From positions 1 through 59,517 of the forward strand of contig JAEUOD010000124.1 of NCBI GenBank assembly GCA_016791065.1: 59,517 nt of DNA, given 5' to 3'. Shown here one piece after another: positions 6,784 through 14,389 of the stretch. This DNA is from Dechloromonas sp. GTDB taxonomy: Bacteria > Pseudomonadota > Gammaproteobacteria > Burkholderiales > Rhodocyclaceae. The translations under genes and the position numbers were made by a program. Below the pieces are notes generated by a model that saw only the letters and a list, made by a program, of their open reading frames with translations, did no database searches and had not been told where the DNA came from. The first letter of the stretch is position 1. The number at the start of each line of letters is the position of its first letter.

Positions 6784-8766
6784 GTGATCATGTCTCAGCA
6801 AGTAAGGCCGGAACAACAGACTGCTGCCGCGATTGCCGAAGTCGAGGCGGAGTCCCGCAAGGAGGGGCGTCGTCGGGTGGCAGGCAACACCATTGCCTTT
6901 CTTCGCAATCACGCACCGTTCAACAAGATGGCGGCGGATGCCCTGCAGCATTTCGCCGAACGCGCGCAGATCGCCTTTTACCCCGCCGGCAGCGAAATCG
7001 TCGGGCCAGATTCCGGGAACGTCCGCTTCTTCTACCTCATCGAGTCAGGCAAGGTCCAGGCGCGTCAGGCCGGCGAGGTGACGGTCACCGAATATTCCAT
7101 CCTCAGTCTCGGGGCAGGGGAGTGCTTCCCGATCGGTGCGGTCACGGCCGGCCGCCCGTCGACCAATATCTATCTCGCCATCGAGGACACTTTCTGCTAC
7201 CAGCTGCCGGCCGAGGATTTCATGATCCTGATGGCGACCAGCCCGGAATTCAACCTTTTCTGCACGCAGTACATCGCCAGCCTGCTCGACCAATCGCGTC
7301 GCCAGTTGCAACTGCAGTTCGCCCAGAAGGCGAGCGAGCAGCAGACCTTGAATTCGCCCTTGATCGGCATCGGGTCGCGTTCGCCAGTTACCGTGACGCC
7401 GGACACGCCCCTGCGCAAGGCACTGGAAACGATGTCGGAGGCGGGTATAGGCTCGCTCGTTATTGCCGGTGAAGATGGCCGTCCAGTGGGCATCTTCACG
7501 CGTAGCGACCTGCTCGACCGGGTCGTGCTGGCCGAGTTGCCGCTGACTGCGCCGGTCAGCCAGGCCATGTCGCCAGCGCCGTTTTCGTTAGAAGAACATG
7601 CGACGGCCTACGATGCCATGCTGGCAATGGCATCGCAGGGCATTCGCCATGTCATGGTGACCGATGCCGAGGGCAGGCTGACCGGTGTCGTTTCCGAACG
7701 GGATCTCTTTGCGTTGCAACGGGTCGGTTTGCGCCAGATCCGGCAGTCGATCGATTCTGCCCATAACGTCGAGGCTTTGCAGCAGTCAGCCGGCGATGTT
7801 CGTCAGCTCGCTTTCAACATGCTGGCCCAGGGAGTCGGGGCAGAGCAGTTGACCCAGTTCATTTCGGCGCTTAACGATGCCCTGACGCGCCGGGTCATCC
7901 AGCTCAATCTGGAAAATCATTCTTTCGAAGGTATCGACTGGGCCTGGCTGGCCTTCGGTTCGGAAGGACGCGACGAGCAGACGTTCAGTACCGACCAGGA
8001 CAACGGGATCGTCTTCGAGTGCGCCGACAAAGCAGCGCTCGATGCGTTGCGCCAGCGTTTCCTGGCCTTCGCGCTCGATGTGAACAAGGATCTCGACCGT
8101 TGCGGCTTCCCGCTCTGCAAGGGCAACATCATGGCGAGCAACCCGCAGTGGTGCTTGACGCTCGATGAATGGAAGGAACAGTTCAGCAGCTGGATTCGCG
8201 TGCCGCAACCCGAAGCCCTGCTCAATGCCACCATCTTCTTCGATTTCCGGCCGCTCTTCGGCAAGGTCGAATTGACCGAAGCGATGCGTCGCCATTTGCT
8301 GATCCAGACGCAATCCAACCCGATGTTTCTGCGTGCCATGGCGCACAACGCCCTCGATGTCGAGCCGCCGCTCGGCAAGCTGCGCGATTTCCTGACCGAT
8401 CTCGAACCCGATCACCCGGGCAAGATCGATCTCAAGAAATACGGCTCGCGAATTTTCGTGGACGTGGCGCGCATCTACGCTCTGGCGGCCGGCGTGCATA
8501 ACACCAATTCGGTTCAGCGTCTGCGCATCGCCTCGCAGCGCCTGTCGATCAAGACCGAGGAAATCAACGCTGTGCTCGAAGGCCTCGATTTCATCCAGCT
8601 GCTGCGTCTGCAGCATCAATACCTGGAGGGCGAGCCCGGGCGCCAGGGCGACAACCTAATCGATCCGGAGAAACTCAACGAGCTGGATCGGCGCATCCTG
8701 AAGGAGTCTTTCCGCCAGGCACGCAAGATTCAGACGCGTCTCAAGCTCGACTATCAGGTGAATTGA
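6784..8766 (+). CDS. cNMP-binding/CBS-pair/DUF294 putative signal-transduction nucleotidyltransferase
   Basis: 660 aa. Domains in order: a cyclic-nucleotide-binding-like fold (~45-150), a tandem CBS pair (~190-310, two LxGVVSERDL-like repeats), a DUF294 nucleotidyltransferase (G392-S393, D404 and D406 in TDQDNG) and the DUF294 C-terminal domain (~510-655). The start is GTG 6784 (TGAGG 7 nt upstream) or ATG 6790. In this family CBS and cNMP domains are expected to sense adenine nucleotides and control nucleotidyl transfer, by analogy with GlnD. The same gene set (DUF294, exonuclease-like protein, VC_2705 symporter, DUF4212) recurs in other proteobacteria including Vibrio. Confidence 0.9.
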   Translation: MIMSQQVRPEQQTAAAIAEVEAESRKEGRRRVAGNTIAFLRNHAPFNKMAADALQHFAERAQIAFYPAGSEIVGPDSGNVRFFYLIESGKVQARQAGEVTVTEYSILSLGAGECFPIGAVTAGRPSTNIYLAIEDTFCYQLPAEDFMILMATSPEFNLFCTQYIASLLDQSRRQLQLQFAQKASEQQTLNSPLIGIGSRSPVTVTPDTPLRKALETMSEAGIGSLVIAGEDGRPVGIFTRSDLLDRVVLAELPLTAPVSQAMSPAPFSLEEHATAYDAMLAMASQGIRHVMVTDAEGRLTGVVSERDLFALQRVGLRQIRQSIDSAHNVEALQQSAGDVRQLAFNMLAQGVGAEQLTQFISALNDALTRRVIQLNLENHSFEGIDWAWLAFGSEGRDEQTFSTDQDNGIVFECADKAALDALRQRFLAFALDVNKDLDRCGFPLCKGNIMASNPQWCLTLDEWKEQFSSWIRVPQPEALLNATIFFDFRPLFGKVELTEAMRRHLLIQTQSNPMFLRAMAHNALDVEPPLGKLRDFLTDLEPDHPGKIDLKKYGSRIFVDVARIYALAAGVHNTNSVQRLRIASQRLSIKTEEINAVLEGLDFIQLLRLQHQYLEGEPGRQGDNLIDPEKLNELDRRILKESFRQARKIQTRLKLDYQVN

Positions 8767-8768
8767 TC

Positions 8769-9431
8769 ATGCTCGGCTTGAAGAAATTCCTGTTCAAGAA
8801 TGCTTCACCGGCGCATCTGCCCGATGACATCAAGGCCGCGCTCGAGTCCTGGCGCAGCCAGCCGGTCACGGCGCTCGATGAGGCGCATTTTCATACGCGC
8901 TATGTTGTCATCGACATTGCCAGCACGGGAATGAGTCCCGAAACCGATGAATTGCTCGGCGTGGCGGCGGCAGCGGTTCGCCAATCGACCATCCTGCCGG
9001 ACGATGCGATGTTTCTCGATGTCGAATCGGCGACCGACGCGCAGGCGCTCGACCGCCAGCTCGTCGCCCTGCTGCAATTCGCCGCGCGCAGCCCGCTCGT
9101 GACTTACCACGTCTCCTATGTCGGCGGTTTTCTCCAGCGTCTTTTCAAGGAGCGACTGGGGGTCGATTTCCAGCCGCAATGGGTCGATCTCGCTTGGCTG
9201 CTGCCGGCCTTGTTTGCCGACAAGAGCACCAGCGTCATGCCGCTCGACCAGTGGATTGCCGCCTTCGGCCTGGACGAGGGAAGTTCGCGGCGCAGCGCCA
9301 TGGAAAATACCCTGATGCTCGCCCGCATCTTCCAGATGCTGCTCGTTCGTGCCAACGGCAAGGGGGTCGATACGGCCGCCAAGTTGATTGACGAATCCCG
9401 CGCCAGCAGTTTCCTGCGTCGCACTCACTGA
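8769..9431 (+). CDS. Catalytically degenerate DnaQ-fold exonuclease homologue
   Basis: 220 aa from ATG 8769 (TTG 8763 overlapping the previous stop is the alternative). The fold follows DEDDh exonucleases, but the catalytic set is nearly gone. Exo I reads VVIDIASTG, keeping D49 but with A51 for Glu. Exo II reads YHVSYVGGF with G119 for Asp. Exo III reads RRSAMENT with R175 for His and N180 for Asp. A working enzyme is therefore unlikely, and a binding or scaffolding role is more probable. It lies between the DUF294 gene and the symporter, in a cluster that also encodes an intact exonuclease of the same fold. Confidence 0.85.
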   Translation: MLGLKKFLFKNASPAHLPDDIKAALESWRSQPVTALDEAHFHTRYVVIDIASTGMSPETDELLGVAAAAVRQSTILPDDAMFLDVESATDAQALDRQLVALLQFAARSPLVTYHVSYVGGFLQRLFKERLGVDFQPQWVDLAWLLPALFADKSTSVMPLDQWIAAFGLDEGSSRRSAMENTLMLARIFQMLLVRANGKGVDTAAKLIDESRASSFLRRTH

Positions 9432-9440
9432 TTCGGCCGG

Positions 9441-11492
9441 ATGCTCGGCTCTCTGACCCGCCTGCAGCGCTACTACCTGTACTACACGGGCAGTTTCCTG
9501 CTTTTCGTCCTGGCGCTTGCTGTCCTCGAGCAGCATGGCATGCCGCCGCGCTGGATCGGCTACGCCTTCCTGTTCTTCACGATTTCGATGTACGCCGCGA
9601 TCGGCATTGCCAGCCGGACATCGGATGTCTCGGAATATTACGTGGCTGGCCGGCGTGTGCCGGCGTTCTTCAACGGCATGGCGACCGGCGCCGACTGGAT
9701 GAGCGCGGCTTCCTTCATGGGGCTGGCCGGCACGCTCTATCTCTCGGGCTTTCAGGGTCTCGCCTACATCATCGGCTGGACCGGCGGCTTTGTGCTGGTG
9801 GCGCTGTTGCTCGCACCTTACCTGCGCCGTTTCGGCCAATACACCATCCCGGATTTCCTCGGCGCGCGCTATGGCGGCAATGCGATCCGGCTGGTTGCCG
9901 TCGGCGCGGCGATTCTGGCTTCCTTCGTCTATGTCGTGGCGCAGATTTACGGGGTCGGTGTCATCACCAGCCGCTTCGTTAGCCTGCAGTTCGAGATCGG
10001 CGTCTTCGTCGGCCTTGCCGGCATCCTCGTCTGCTCCTTCCTCGGCGGCATGCGCGCCGTGACGTGGACCCAGGTCGCGCAGTACGTCATCCTGATCGTC
10101 GCCTACATCACGCCGGTCGCCATCCTTTCCTACAACGTCACCGGCGTGCCCGTGCCGCAACTCGTTTACGGCCAGGTGCTGCAAGAGGTTACGGTGCTGG
10201 AGAAGCGCCTGTTCGATACGCCGGCCGAAATCGAGGTCCGCCGCCTCTACAGCGAGCGCGCCAATACCTTCGCCGAAAAAATCATGCAGTTGCCGTACTC
10301 GCTGACGCACGAGCGTGAGCAGTTGTCGACCATGATCAATCAGTTGAAAGCCAGCGATGCGCAGATGCGTGACATCGTCGCGCTCGAGCGCCAGCGCCGG
10401 GATTTGCCGCTCGATCCCGACCAGGCGCGCAGTCGCTGGGAAACCGCCATGTTCTCGGCAGTCGAGCGCAGCCGGCCTCCCTTGCATCATGCTGAGGCCT
10501 TCCCCGGGGCAACGGAGGAGGAGCGGCTGCCGGAAAGGATTAATTTCCTCGCCCTGATCTTCTGCCTGACCATCGGAACGGCCGCCTTGCCGCACGTCCT
10601 GATTCGCTTCTACACGACGCCCACGGTCAGCCAGGCACGGGAGTCGGTCTTCTGGTCGCTGCTTTTCATCCTACTGCTCTACATGACGGCGCCGGCCTAT
10701 GCTGTCTTCGCCAAGTACGAGGTGCTCACGCACCTGGCCGAGATTCCGATCGCCAAGCTGCCAAGCTGGGTGGCAGCCTGGACCAAGGTCGGCCTGGTCA
10801 GCATCGAGGACATCAACCGCGACGGCATCCTGCAACTGGCCGAGTTATCGATGAATCCGGACGTGATCGTGCTCGCTACACCGGAAATCGCCGGTATGCC
10901 TTATGTCGTTTCCGGGCTGGTTGCCGCCGGTGCACTGGCGGCGGCGCTGTCGACGGCCGACGGTTTGTTGCTGACCATCACCAGCGCCTTGTCGCACGAT
11001 GTCTATTACCGGATCATCCGCCCGGATGCCTCGACGCAGTTCAGGCTGGTGATTTCAAAGTCGTTGCTCCTGCTCGTTGCGGTGCTGGCGGCTACCGTCG
11101 CGGCTGAAAAACCGGGAACCATACTTTCGATGGTGGCCTGGGCTTTTTCCATCGCCGGCTCGGCTTTTTTCCCGGCGCTCGTCATCGGCATTTTCTGGAA
11201 TCGTGCCACCCGTACCGGGGCGCTTGCCGGCATGATCGTCGGCCTCATGCTGACCATTTATTACATCCTGCGTGTCGAGTTCGACAGCATTCCGTGGCTC
11301 GGCATCAAGGGATTCAACATGGAGCCATGGTTTCACATCCATTCCACCTCTGCCGGCGTATTTGGCGTGGTTGCGGGTTTCATGACGAATATCGTTGTCA
11401 GCTTTCTGACTAAGCCTCACCCGGGGTCTGAGATCTTCCTCGCGAAAATTCGCCGGGAGTCAAGCGAGGGGGGCGATCACCGTGACAAATGA
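9441..11492 (+). CDS. Sodium:solute symporter, VC_2705 family (ActP-like), large subunit
   Basis: 683 aa. An SSS-family transporter with about 13 membrane helices, including the family-typical stretch VSEYYVAGRRVP and TADGLLLTITSALSHDVYYR. Relatives are acetate/monocarboxylate permeases. Two features stand out: a ~125-residue charged, helical soluble insertion between helices (~235-360), and a segment at residues 457-468 (DINRDGILQLAE) matching a canonical EF-hand calcium loop. The gene follows the dead-exonuclease gene by 9 bp and overlaps the small-subunit gene by 11 bp. The upstream SLC5 sensor and DUF294 proteins are its likely regulators. The substrate (acetate, propionate or similar) is inferred. 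Confidence 0.92.
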   Translation: MLGSLTRLQRYYLYYTGSFLLFVLALAVLEQHGMPPRWIGYAFLFFTISMYAAIGIASRTSDVSEYYVAGRRVPAFFNGMATGADWMSAASFMGLAGTLYLSGFQGLAYIIGWTGGFVLVALLLAPYLRRFGQYTIPDFLGARYGGNAIRLVAVGAAILASFVYVVAQIYGVGVITSRFVSLQFEIGVFVGLAGILVCSFLGGMRAVTWTQVAQYVILIVAYITPVAILSYNVTGVPVPQLVYGQVLQEVTVLEKRLFDTPAEIEVRRLYSERANTFAEKIMQLPYSLTHEREQLSTMINQLKASDAQMRDIVALERQRRDLPLDPDQARSRWETAMFSAVERSRPPLHHAEAFPGATEEERLPERINFLALIFCLTIGTAALPHVLIRFYTTPTVSQARESVFWSLLFILLLYMTAPAYAVFAKYEVLTHLAEIPIAKLPSWVAAWTKVGLVSIEDINRDGILQLAELSMNPDVIVLATPEIAGMPYVVSGLVAAGALAAALSTADGLLLTITSALSHDVYYRIIRPDASTQFRLVISKSLLLLVAVLAATVAAEKPGTILSMVAWAFSIAGSAFFPALVIGIFWNRATRTGALAGMIVGLMLTIYYILRVEFDSIPWLGIKGFNMEPWFHIHSTSAGVFGVVAGFMTNIVVSFLTKPHPGSEIFLAKIRRESSEGGDHRDK

Positions 11493-11730
11493 CAATGCCT
11501 ACTGGCGGGAAACACGGCGCCTGACCTTGGTGCTTTTTGCCATTTGGGTGCTGGTTACCTTCGTCATGAATTGGTTCGCGCGCGAACTCAATGAACTGGT
11601 GATTTTCGGTTTTCCCCTCGGCTTCTACATGGGAGCGCAAGGCCTGCTCTTCGTTTATTTGAGCATCATCTGGTTCTACAACCGCAGCATGCGTAAGCTG
11701 GATGCAAAATACGGCGTCCATGACGACTGA
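11482..11730 (+). CDS. DUF4212 small subunit of the sodium:solute symporter
   Basis: 82 aa from GTG 11482, overlapping the symporter's last 11 bases, with a G-rich ribosome binding site (GCGAGGGGGG) before it. Two membrane helices (~16-36 and ~46-70) carry the family features YWRETRRLT near the start, NWFARELN between the helices and FVYLSIIWFYNR in helix two. DUF4212 proteins are paired with VC_2705-type symporters and are taken to be their small subunit. Confidence 0.92.
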   Translation: MTNDNAYWRETRRLTLVLFAIWVLVTFVMNWFARELNELVIFGFPLGFYMGAQGLLFVYLSIIWFYNRSMRKLDAKYGVHDD

Positions 11731-11739
11731 GCTTTTTCT

Positions 11740-12006
11740 ATGAGTTTTGCGATCGGTGCTGTGCGCGCCATTGTCGAAATGCTCGGTCTTTGTCTGATCG
11801 CGCAGGGGGTGCTCCATGTTGTCGCTGGTCGTGCCAGGGAAGCTAATTTCATCTATCAGCTCTTCGCACTGCTTACACGTGCTCCCCGAAAGCTCGTTGC
11901 TCGCCTGTTGCCGCAGGGCAGCTCCGGTATTCTGATCGGTATTGTCAGTTTCACCGCTCTTTTTGCGATTTGGATCGGATTGGCTGTTTTGCGAAAGTTT
12001 CTTTGA
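11740..12006 (+). CDS. Small predicted membrane protein at the end of the symporter operon
   Basis: 88 aa from ATG 11740, nine bases after the DUF4212 stop. It has a hydrophobic N-terminal segment (~4-27), a basic central stretch (LTRAPRKLVARLLP) and a second membrane helix (~62-84). I do not recognise a family. Tight spacing suggests cotranscription with the symporter. The stop lies within the promoter of the following tRNA gene. Confidence 0.65.
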   Translation: MSFAIGAVRAIVEMLGLCLIAQGVLHVVAGRAREANFIYQLFALLTRAPRKLVARLLPQGSSGILIGIVSFTALFAIWIGLAVLRKFL

Positions 12007-12030
12007 CCGATTCGTCTAGTCTGCTACAAT
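12003..12030 (+). promoter_or_regulatory. Sigma-70-type promoter of tRNA-Ser
   Basis: TTGACC (12003-12008) and TACAAT (12025-12030) with 16-bp spacing. The tRNA begins 12 nt after the -10 box. The -35 box overlaps the stop codon of the preceding gene. Confidence 0.75.
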
Positions 12031-12041
12031 GCGCGGCTTCC

Positions 12042-12132
12042 GGAGGGGTGGATGAGTGGTTTAAGTCGCACGCCTGGAAAGCGTGTGTAGGTTAATAGCC
12101 TACCGCGGGTTCGAATCCCGCCTCCTCCGCCA
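12042..12132 (+). tRNA. tRNA-Ser(GGA), reads UCC/UCU
   Basis: 91 nt including encoded CCA. The acceptor stem GGAGGGG pairs with CTCCTCC, the anticodon stem CACGC/GCGTG encloses CTGGAAA (anticodon GGA at 12076-12078), a long class II variable arm follows (GTAGGTTAATAGCCTAC), and the T-arm is GCGGG TTCGAAT CCCGC. It has its own promoter and terminator. Confidence 0.97.
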
Positions 12133-12137
12133 GAATC

Positions 12138-12172
12138 ATGCAAAACGGTCCTTATAGGGCCGTTTTGCATTT
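12138..12172 (+). terminator. Rho-independent terminator of tRNA-Ser
   Basis: A 14-bp stem (ATGCAAAACGGTCC / GGGCCGTTTTGCAT, one G-U pair) with a 5-nt loop begins 5 nt after the tRNA CCA end. Confidence 0.75.
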
Positions 12173-12207
12173 CTGGATGGTATTTTTCCCTGTTTGTGCG
12201 GCAGCAC

Positions 12208-12423
12208 TCATGGGAGCGGTCTTGAAGAAATGCGTCGGGCAGCGACCAGCGCTTCGACTCGGCGAGTGGCGCGTTCCCTCTCGCTCTGCACGGTCATTTT
12301 TTCGCAGCCGCTTGGCGATGAATGTGTGGAAAGAATGCGTGGCCGCCATTCTGGCAAGATCGTCTGGAAACGGCCGCTGGCTTCAGCATACGCGGTATCG
12401 GCGTTGATGTCGGTGATGACCAT
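12208..12423 (-). CDS. Possible 71-aa orphan protein
   Basis: An ATG at 12423 (minus strand) follows a clean AAGGAG ribosome binding site with 8-nt spacing. The frame runs 71 codons with a hydrophilic, Arg/Glu-rich C-terminal half (QSERERATRRVEALVAARR). No signal peptide, membrane segment or known family is visible. It lies in a ~600-bp stretch with no recognised gene, downstream of the tandem repeat element. It may be a real small protein or a remnant. The ribosome binding site is the main support. Confidence 0.35.
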   Translation of the reverse strand: MVITDINADTAYAEASGRFQTILPEWRPRILSTHSSPSGCEKMTVQSERERATRRVEALVAARRISSRPLP

Positions 12424-12486
12424 GTTGAATCTCCTTGCCCCAGTTTTTCCGGCGTTGCCGGCTTCCAGGGGCGGAGAAGCGAGCGA

Positions 12487-12537
12487 CGCTTTAGCGGAAT
12501 TTGTGAGTCGCCCCGCAAGTTGTGCGTTAAATCGGCG
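12487..12537 (-). repeat. Tandem element copy A (relative of the candidate small RNA)
   Basis: This 51-nt segment matches 12602-12651 at about 42 of 49 aligned positions with three single-base gaps. The ends CGCTTTAGC and AAATCGGCG (plus strand) are identical. On the minus strand it can form a GTCGCC/GGCGAC stem equivalent to the GCGCC/GGCGC stem of copy B. No -10/-35 pair sits at the matching distance upstream, so it may be a silent or differently driven copy. Confidence 0.7.
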
Positions 12538-12561
12538 ACCAGGCAAGATGCCCGGAGTAAA

Positions 12562-12598
12562 CAAAGAAAAACCCGCCAGCGTGAGCAGAGGCGGGTTT
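12562..12598 (-). terminator. Rho-independent terminator of the candidate small RNA
   Basis: On the minus strand AAACCCGCC (12598-12590) pairs with GGCGGGTTT (12577-12569), followed by a T-rich tail TTCTTTG. It could also stop read-through from suhB, whose stop lies 134 bp upstream. Confidence 0.75.
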
Positions 12599-12653
12599 CC
12601 TCGCTTTAGCTGAATTTATTGAGCGCCCGCAAGCTGAACTTCAAATCGGCGCA
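12562..12653 (-). ncRNA. Candidate small RNA (~90 nt) containing tandem element copy B
   Basis: A promoter at 12660-12688 predicts a start near 12653, and a strong terminator ends near 12562. The ~90-nt transcript has no good ORF. It contains element copy B (12602-12651), which can fold as GCGCC/GGCGC around an AAG/CTT inner hairpin and is repeated 115 bp away as copy A. Conservation between copies, including a T-A to G-C pair change in the stem, supports RNA structure. I do not recognise an Rfam family. It sits between suhB and tRNA-Ser. Confidence 0.6.
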
Positions 12654-12659
12654 TGGATG

Positions 12660-12688
12660 ACTATAGTCCGCATTGCCTTAAATGGCAA
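12660..12688 (-). promoter_or_regulatory. Promoter of the candidate small RNA
   Basis: On the minus strand TTGCCA (12688-12683), a 17-bp spacer and TATAGT (12665-12660). The predicted start falls 1-2 bases before copy B of the repeated element. It lies in the 3' flank of suhB. Confidence 0.6.
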
Positions 12689-12731
12689 TCGACGTTGTTG
12701 ATGCAATTGCCCCGACTGCGGGGCCGAAAGA

Positions 12732-13544
12732 TCAGCCGCGTACGGAGTCTGGCAGTTTGCTTTCGATGAGCTTGAGCAGCGGTGCAAAGACCTTGGGTGT
12801 GCCCGCAATCAGATTGCCGGTTTCGAGATAGTTGGCTTCGCCACGCAGGTCGCTGACCAGGCCGCCAGCTTCGGAAATGAGCAGGGCTCCCGCTGCCATG
12901 TCCCACGGCGAGAGGCCGAATTCCCAAAAGCCGTCGTAGCGGCCACAAGCGACGTAGGCGAGGTCGAGCGAGGCTGCGCCCGGACGGCGCTGGCCTGCTG
13001 TCTTCTGGGTCAACTCCTTGAAGATCTCCAGATAGGTATCGACCTTGTCAAAGCTGCGGTAAGGGAAACCGGTACCGAGCAGGGAATCCTGCAGTTTTGT
13101 ACGACGCGAAACGCGGATACGGCGCTCGTTGAGGAAAGCGCCAGCACCCTTGCTGGCAGTGAAGAGCTCGTTGCGATTGGGGTCGAAAATGACCGCCTGA
13201 TCAAGTACGCCCCCTTTGGTGAGGGCAATCGAGACCGCATACTGAGGCATGCCATGGATGAAGTTGGTGGTGCCATCGAGCGGATCGATGATCCACTGGA
13301 ATTCGCTCTCGGCCGTGCCCTGGCCGGCAGTCTCGCCAGACTCCTCTGCTAGAATGCCGTACCCAGGATAGGCATCCTGCAAGGTCTCGATGATGGCGGC
13401 CTCGGCGGCTTTGTCGACCTCGGTGACAAAATCGTTGGGCTGCTTGCTGCTGACTTTGAGCAGGTCGATGTCGTTCGAGGCGCGATTGATAATCTGGCCG
13501 GCGCGGCGCGCTGCCTTGATGGCAATATTTAGTGCTGGATGCAT
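12732..13544 (-). CDS. suhB: Inositol-1-monophosphatase / Nus-complex factor SuhB
   Basis: 270 aa starting [16 protein letters not shown], the usual SuhB N-terminus. An upstream GTG/ATG frame (to 13586) is open but adds nothing conserved. Metal-binding motifs of the IMPase family are present: EEsGE-like EESGE near residue 65, DPLDGTTNF near 84 and [11 protein letters not shown] near the C-terminus. SuhB hydrolyses myo-inositol phosphates and, in Escherichia coli, also acts in rRNA antitermination. It is divergent from trmJ, an arrangement also seen in enterics. Confidence 0.95.
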   Translation of the reverse strand: MHPALNIAIKAARRAGQIINRASNDIDLLKVSSKQPNDFVTEVDKAAEAAIIETLQDAYPGYGILAEESGETAGQGTAESEFQWIIDPLDGTTNFIHGMPQYAVSIALTKGGVLDQAVIFDPNRNELFTASKGAGAFLNERRIRVSRRTKLQDSLLGTGFPYRSFDKVDTYLEIFKELTQKTAGQRRPGAASLDLAYVACGRYDGFWEFGLSPWDMAAGALLISEAGGLVSDLRGEANYLETGNLIAGTPKVFAPLLKLIESKLPDSVRG

Positions 13545-13559
13545 GGCTTTAAAGAGCTT

Positions 13560-13581
13560 TCGGGTGGCTAAGGCCACCCGA
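13560..13581. promoter_or_regulatory. Palindrome in the suhB/trmJ divergent intergenic region
   Basis: TCGGGTGGC and GCCACCCGA (9 bp each) flank TAAG, midway between the two divergent starts (13544 and 13611). It could be an operator shared by both genes or a leader hairpin. No known regulator consensus is recognised. Confidence 0.4.
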
Positions 13582-13610
13582 GTCATATTTGAAAGACCGA
13601 ATTTTACACC

Positions 13611-14372
13611 ATGAACCCGGAAGTCCTTCTCTCACGTATTCGTGTCGTCCTCTGCCGTCCCAGTCATCCGGGGAATATCGGTGCGGTAGCGCGCGCCATG
13701 AAGACCATGGGGATGTCGCAGCTCTATCTTGTCGAACCCAAGCAGTTCCCCGATCCCGAGGCTGACACCAGGGCGACTGGTGCGGTCGATATCCTGGAGC
13801 GGGCAGTGGTGACTGCGACGCTTGGTGAAGCACTGGTTGGCAGTGTTTATGCCGTGGCGCTCTCGGCGCGTCAGCGTGATCTCGGACCAGCTATCGGCCA
13901 ACCGCGGGATGCTGTGGCCGATTTGCTGGCAGAGGCGGAGCAGGGGGAGGTGGCGCTCGTTTTTGGTAACGAAACTGTCGGGCTGAGCAATGAGGAAATC
14001 CTGCATTGTCAGGCTGCGGTGACGATCCCGACAAACCCGGAGTTCAGTTCACTGAATCTCGGTTCGGCTGCACAGGTCTTGTGCTACGAGTGTCGGATGG
14101 CCGCGTTCGCCGGCAAGCCGCCGGTACGCAGCCAGGGAGCAACGCCATTTGCCTCACCGGCAGCAACGCATGACGAGGTCGAGGGCTTGATTGGCCATCT
14201 GGAGGCAGTGATGACTGCGACCGGGTTTTTTAATCCACTTCAACCGGGGCGACTGTTACCCAAGCTTCGTCGTTTGTTCGGACGTGTCCGCCTGGAGAAG
14301 GATGAGGTGAATATCCTGCGCGGTATTCTCGCTTCCACGCAGGTCAGAACGGAGCACGGCCGCAAGGGTTAA
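13611..14372 (+). CDS. trmJ: tRNA (cytidine/uridine-2'-O-)-methyltransferase TrmJ
   Basis: 253 aa, SpoU/TrmH-type SPOUT methyltransferase. The N-terminal RNA-interacting motif is [19 protein letters not shown]. The trefoil-knot SAM site is [16 protein letters not shown] followed by [17 protein letters not shown]-terminal helical extension of ~90 residues is typical of TrmJ. The enzyme 2'-O-methylates position 32 in several tRNAs. It is convergent with the HDOD gene, 17 bp apart. Confidence 0.93.
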   Translation: MNPEVLLSRIRVVLCRPSHPGNIGAVARAMKTMGMSQLYLVEPKQFPDPEADTRATGAVDILERAVVTATLGEALVGSVYAVALSARQRDLGPAIGQPRDAVADLLAEAEQGEVALVFGNETVGLSNEEILHCQAAVTIPTNPEFSSLNLGSAAQVLCYECRMAAFAGKPPVRSQGATPFASPAATHDEVEGLIGHLEAVMTATGFFNPLQPGRLLPKLRRLFGRVRLEKDEVNILRGILASTQVRTEHGRKG

Positions 14373-14389
14373 GGCTGCAGCGGAGAGCC

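Noticed and set aside
12042..12731. Integration remnant at tRNA-Ser
   Set aside because: The adjacent gene-poor stretch suggested one, but no direct repeat of the tRNA end, integrase or phage gene fragment was found. The tandem element is better explained as small RNA copies.
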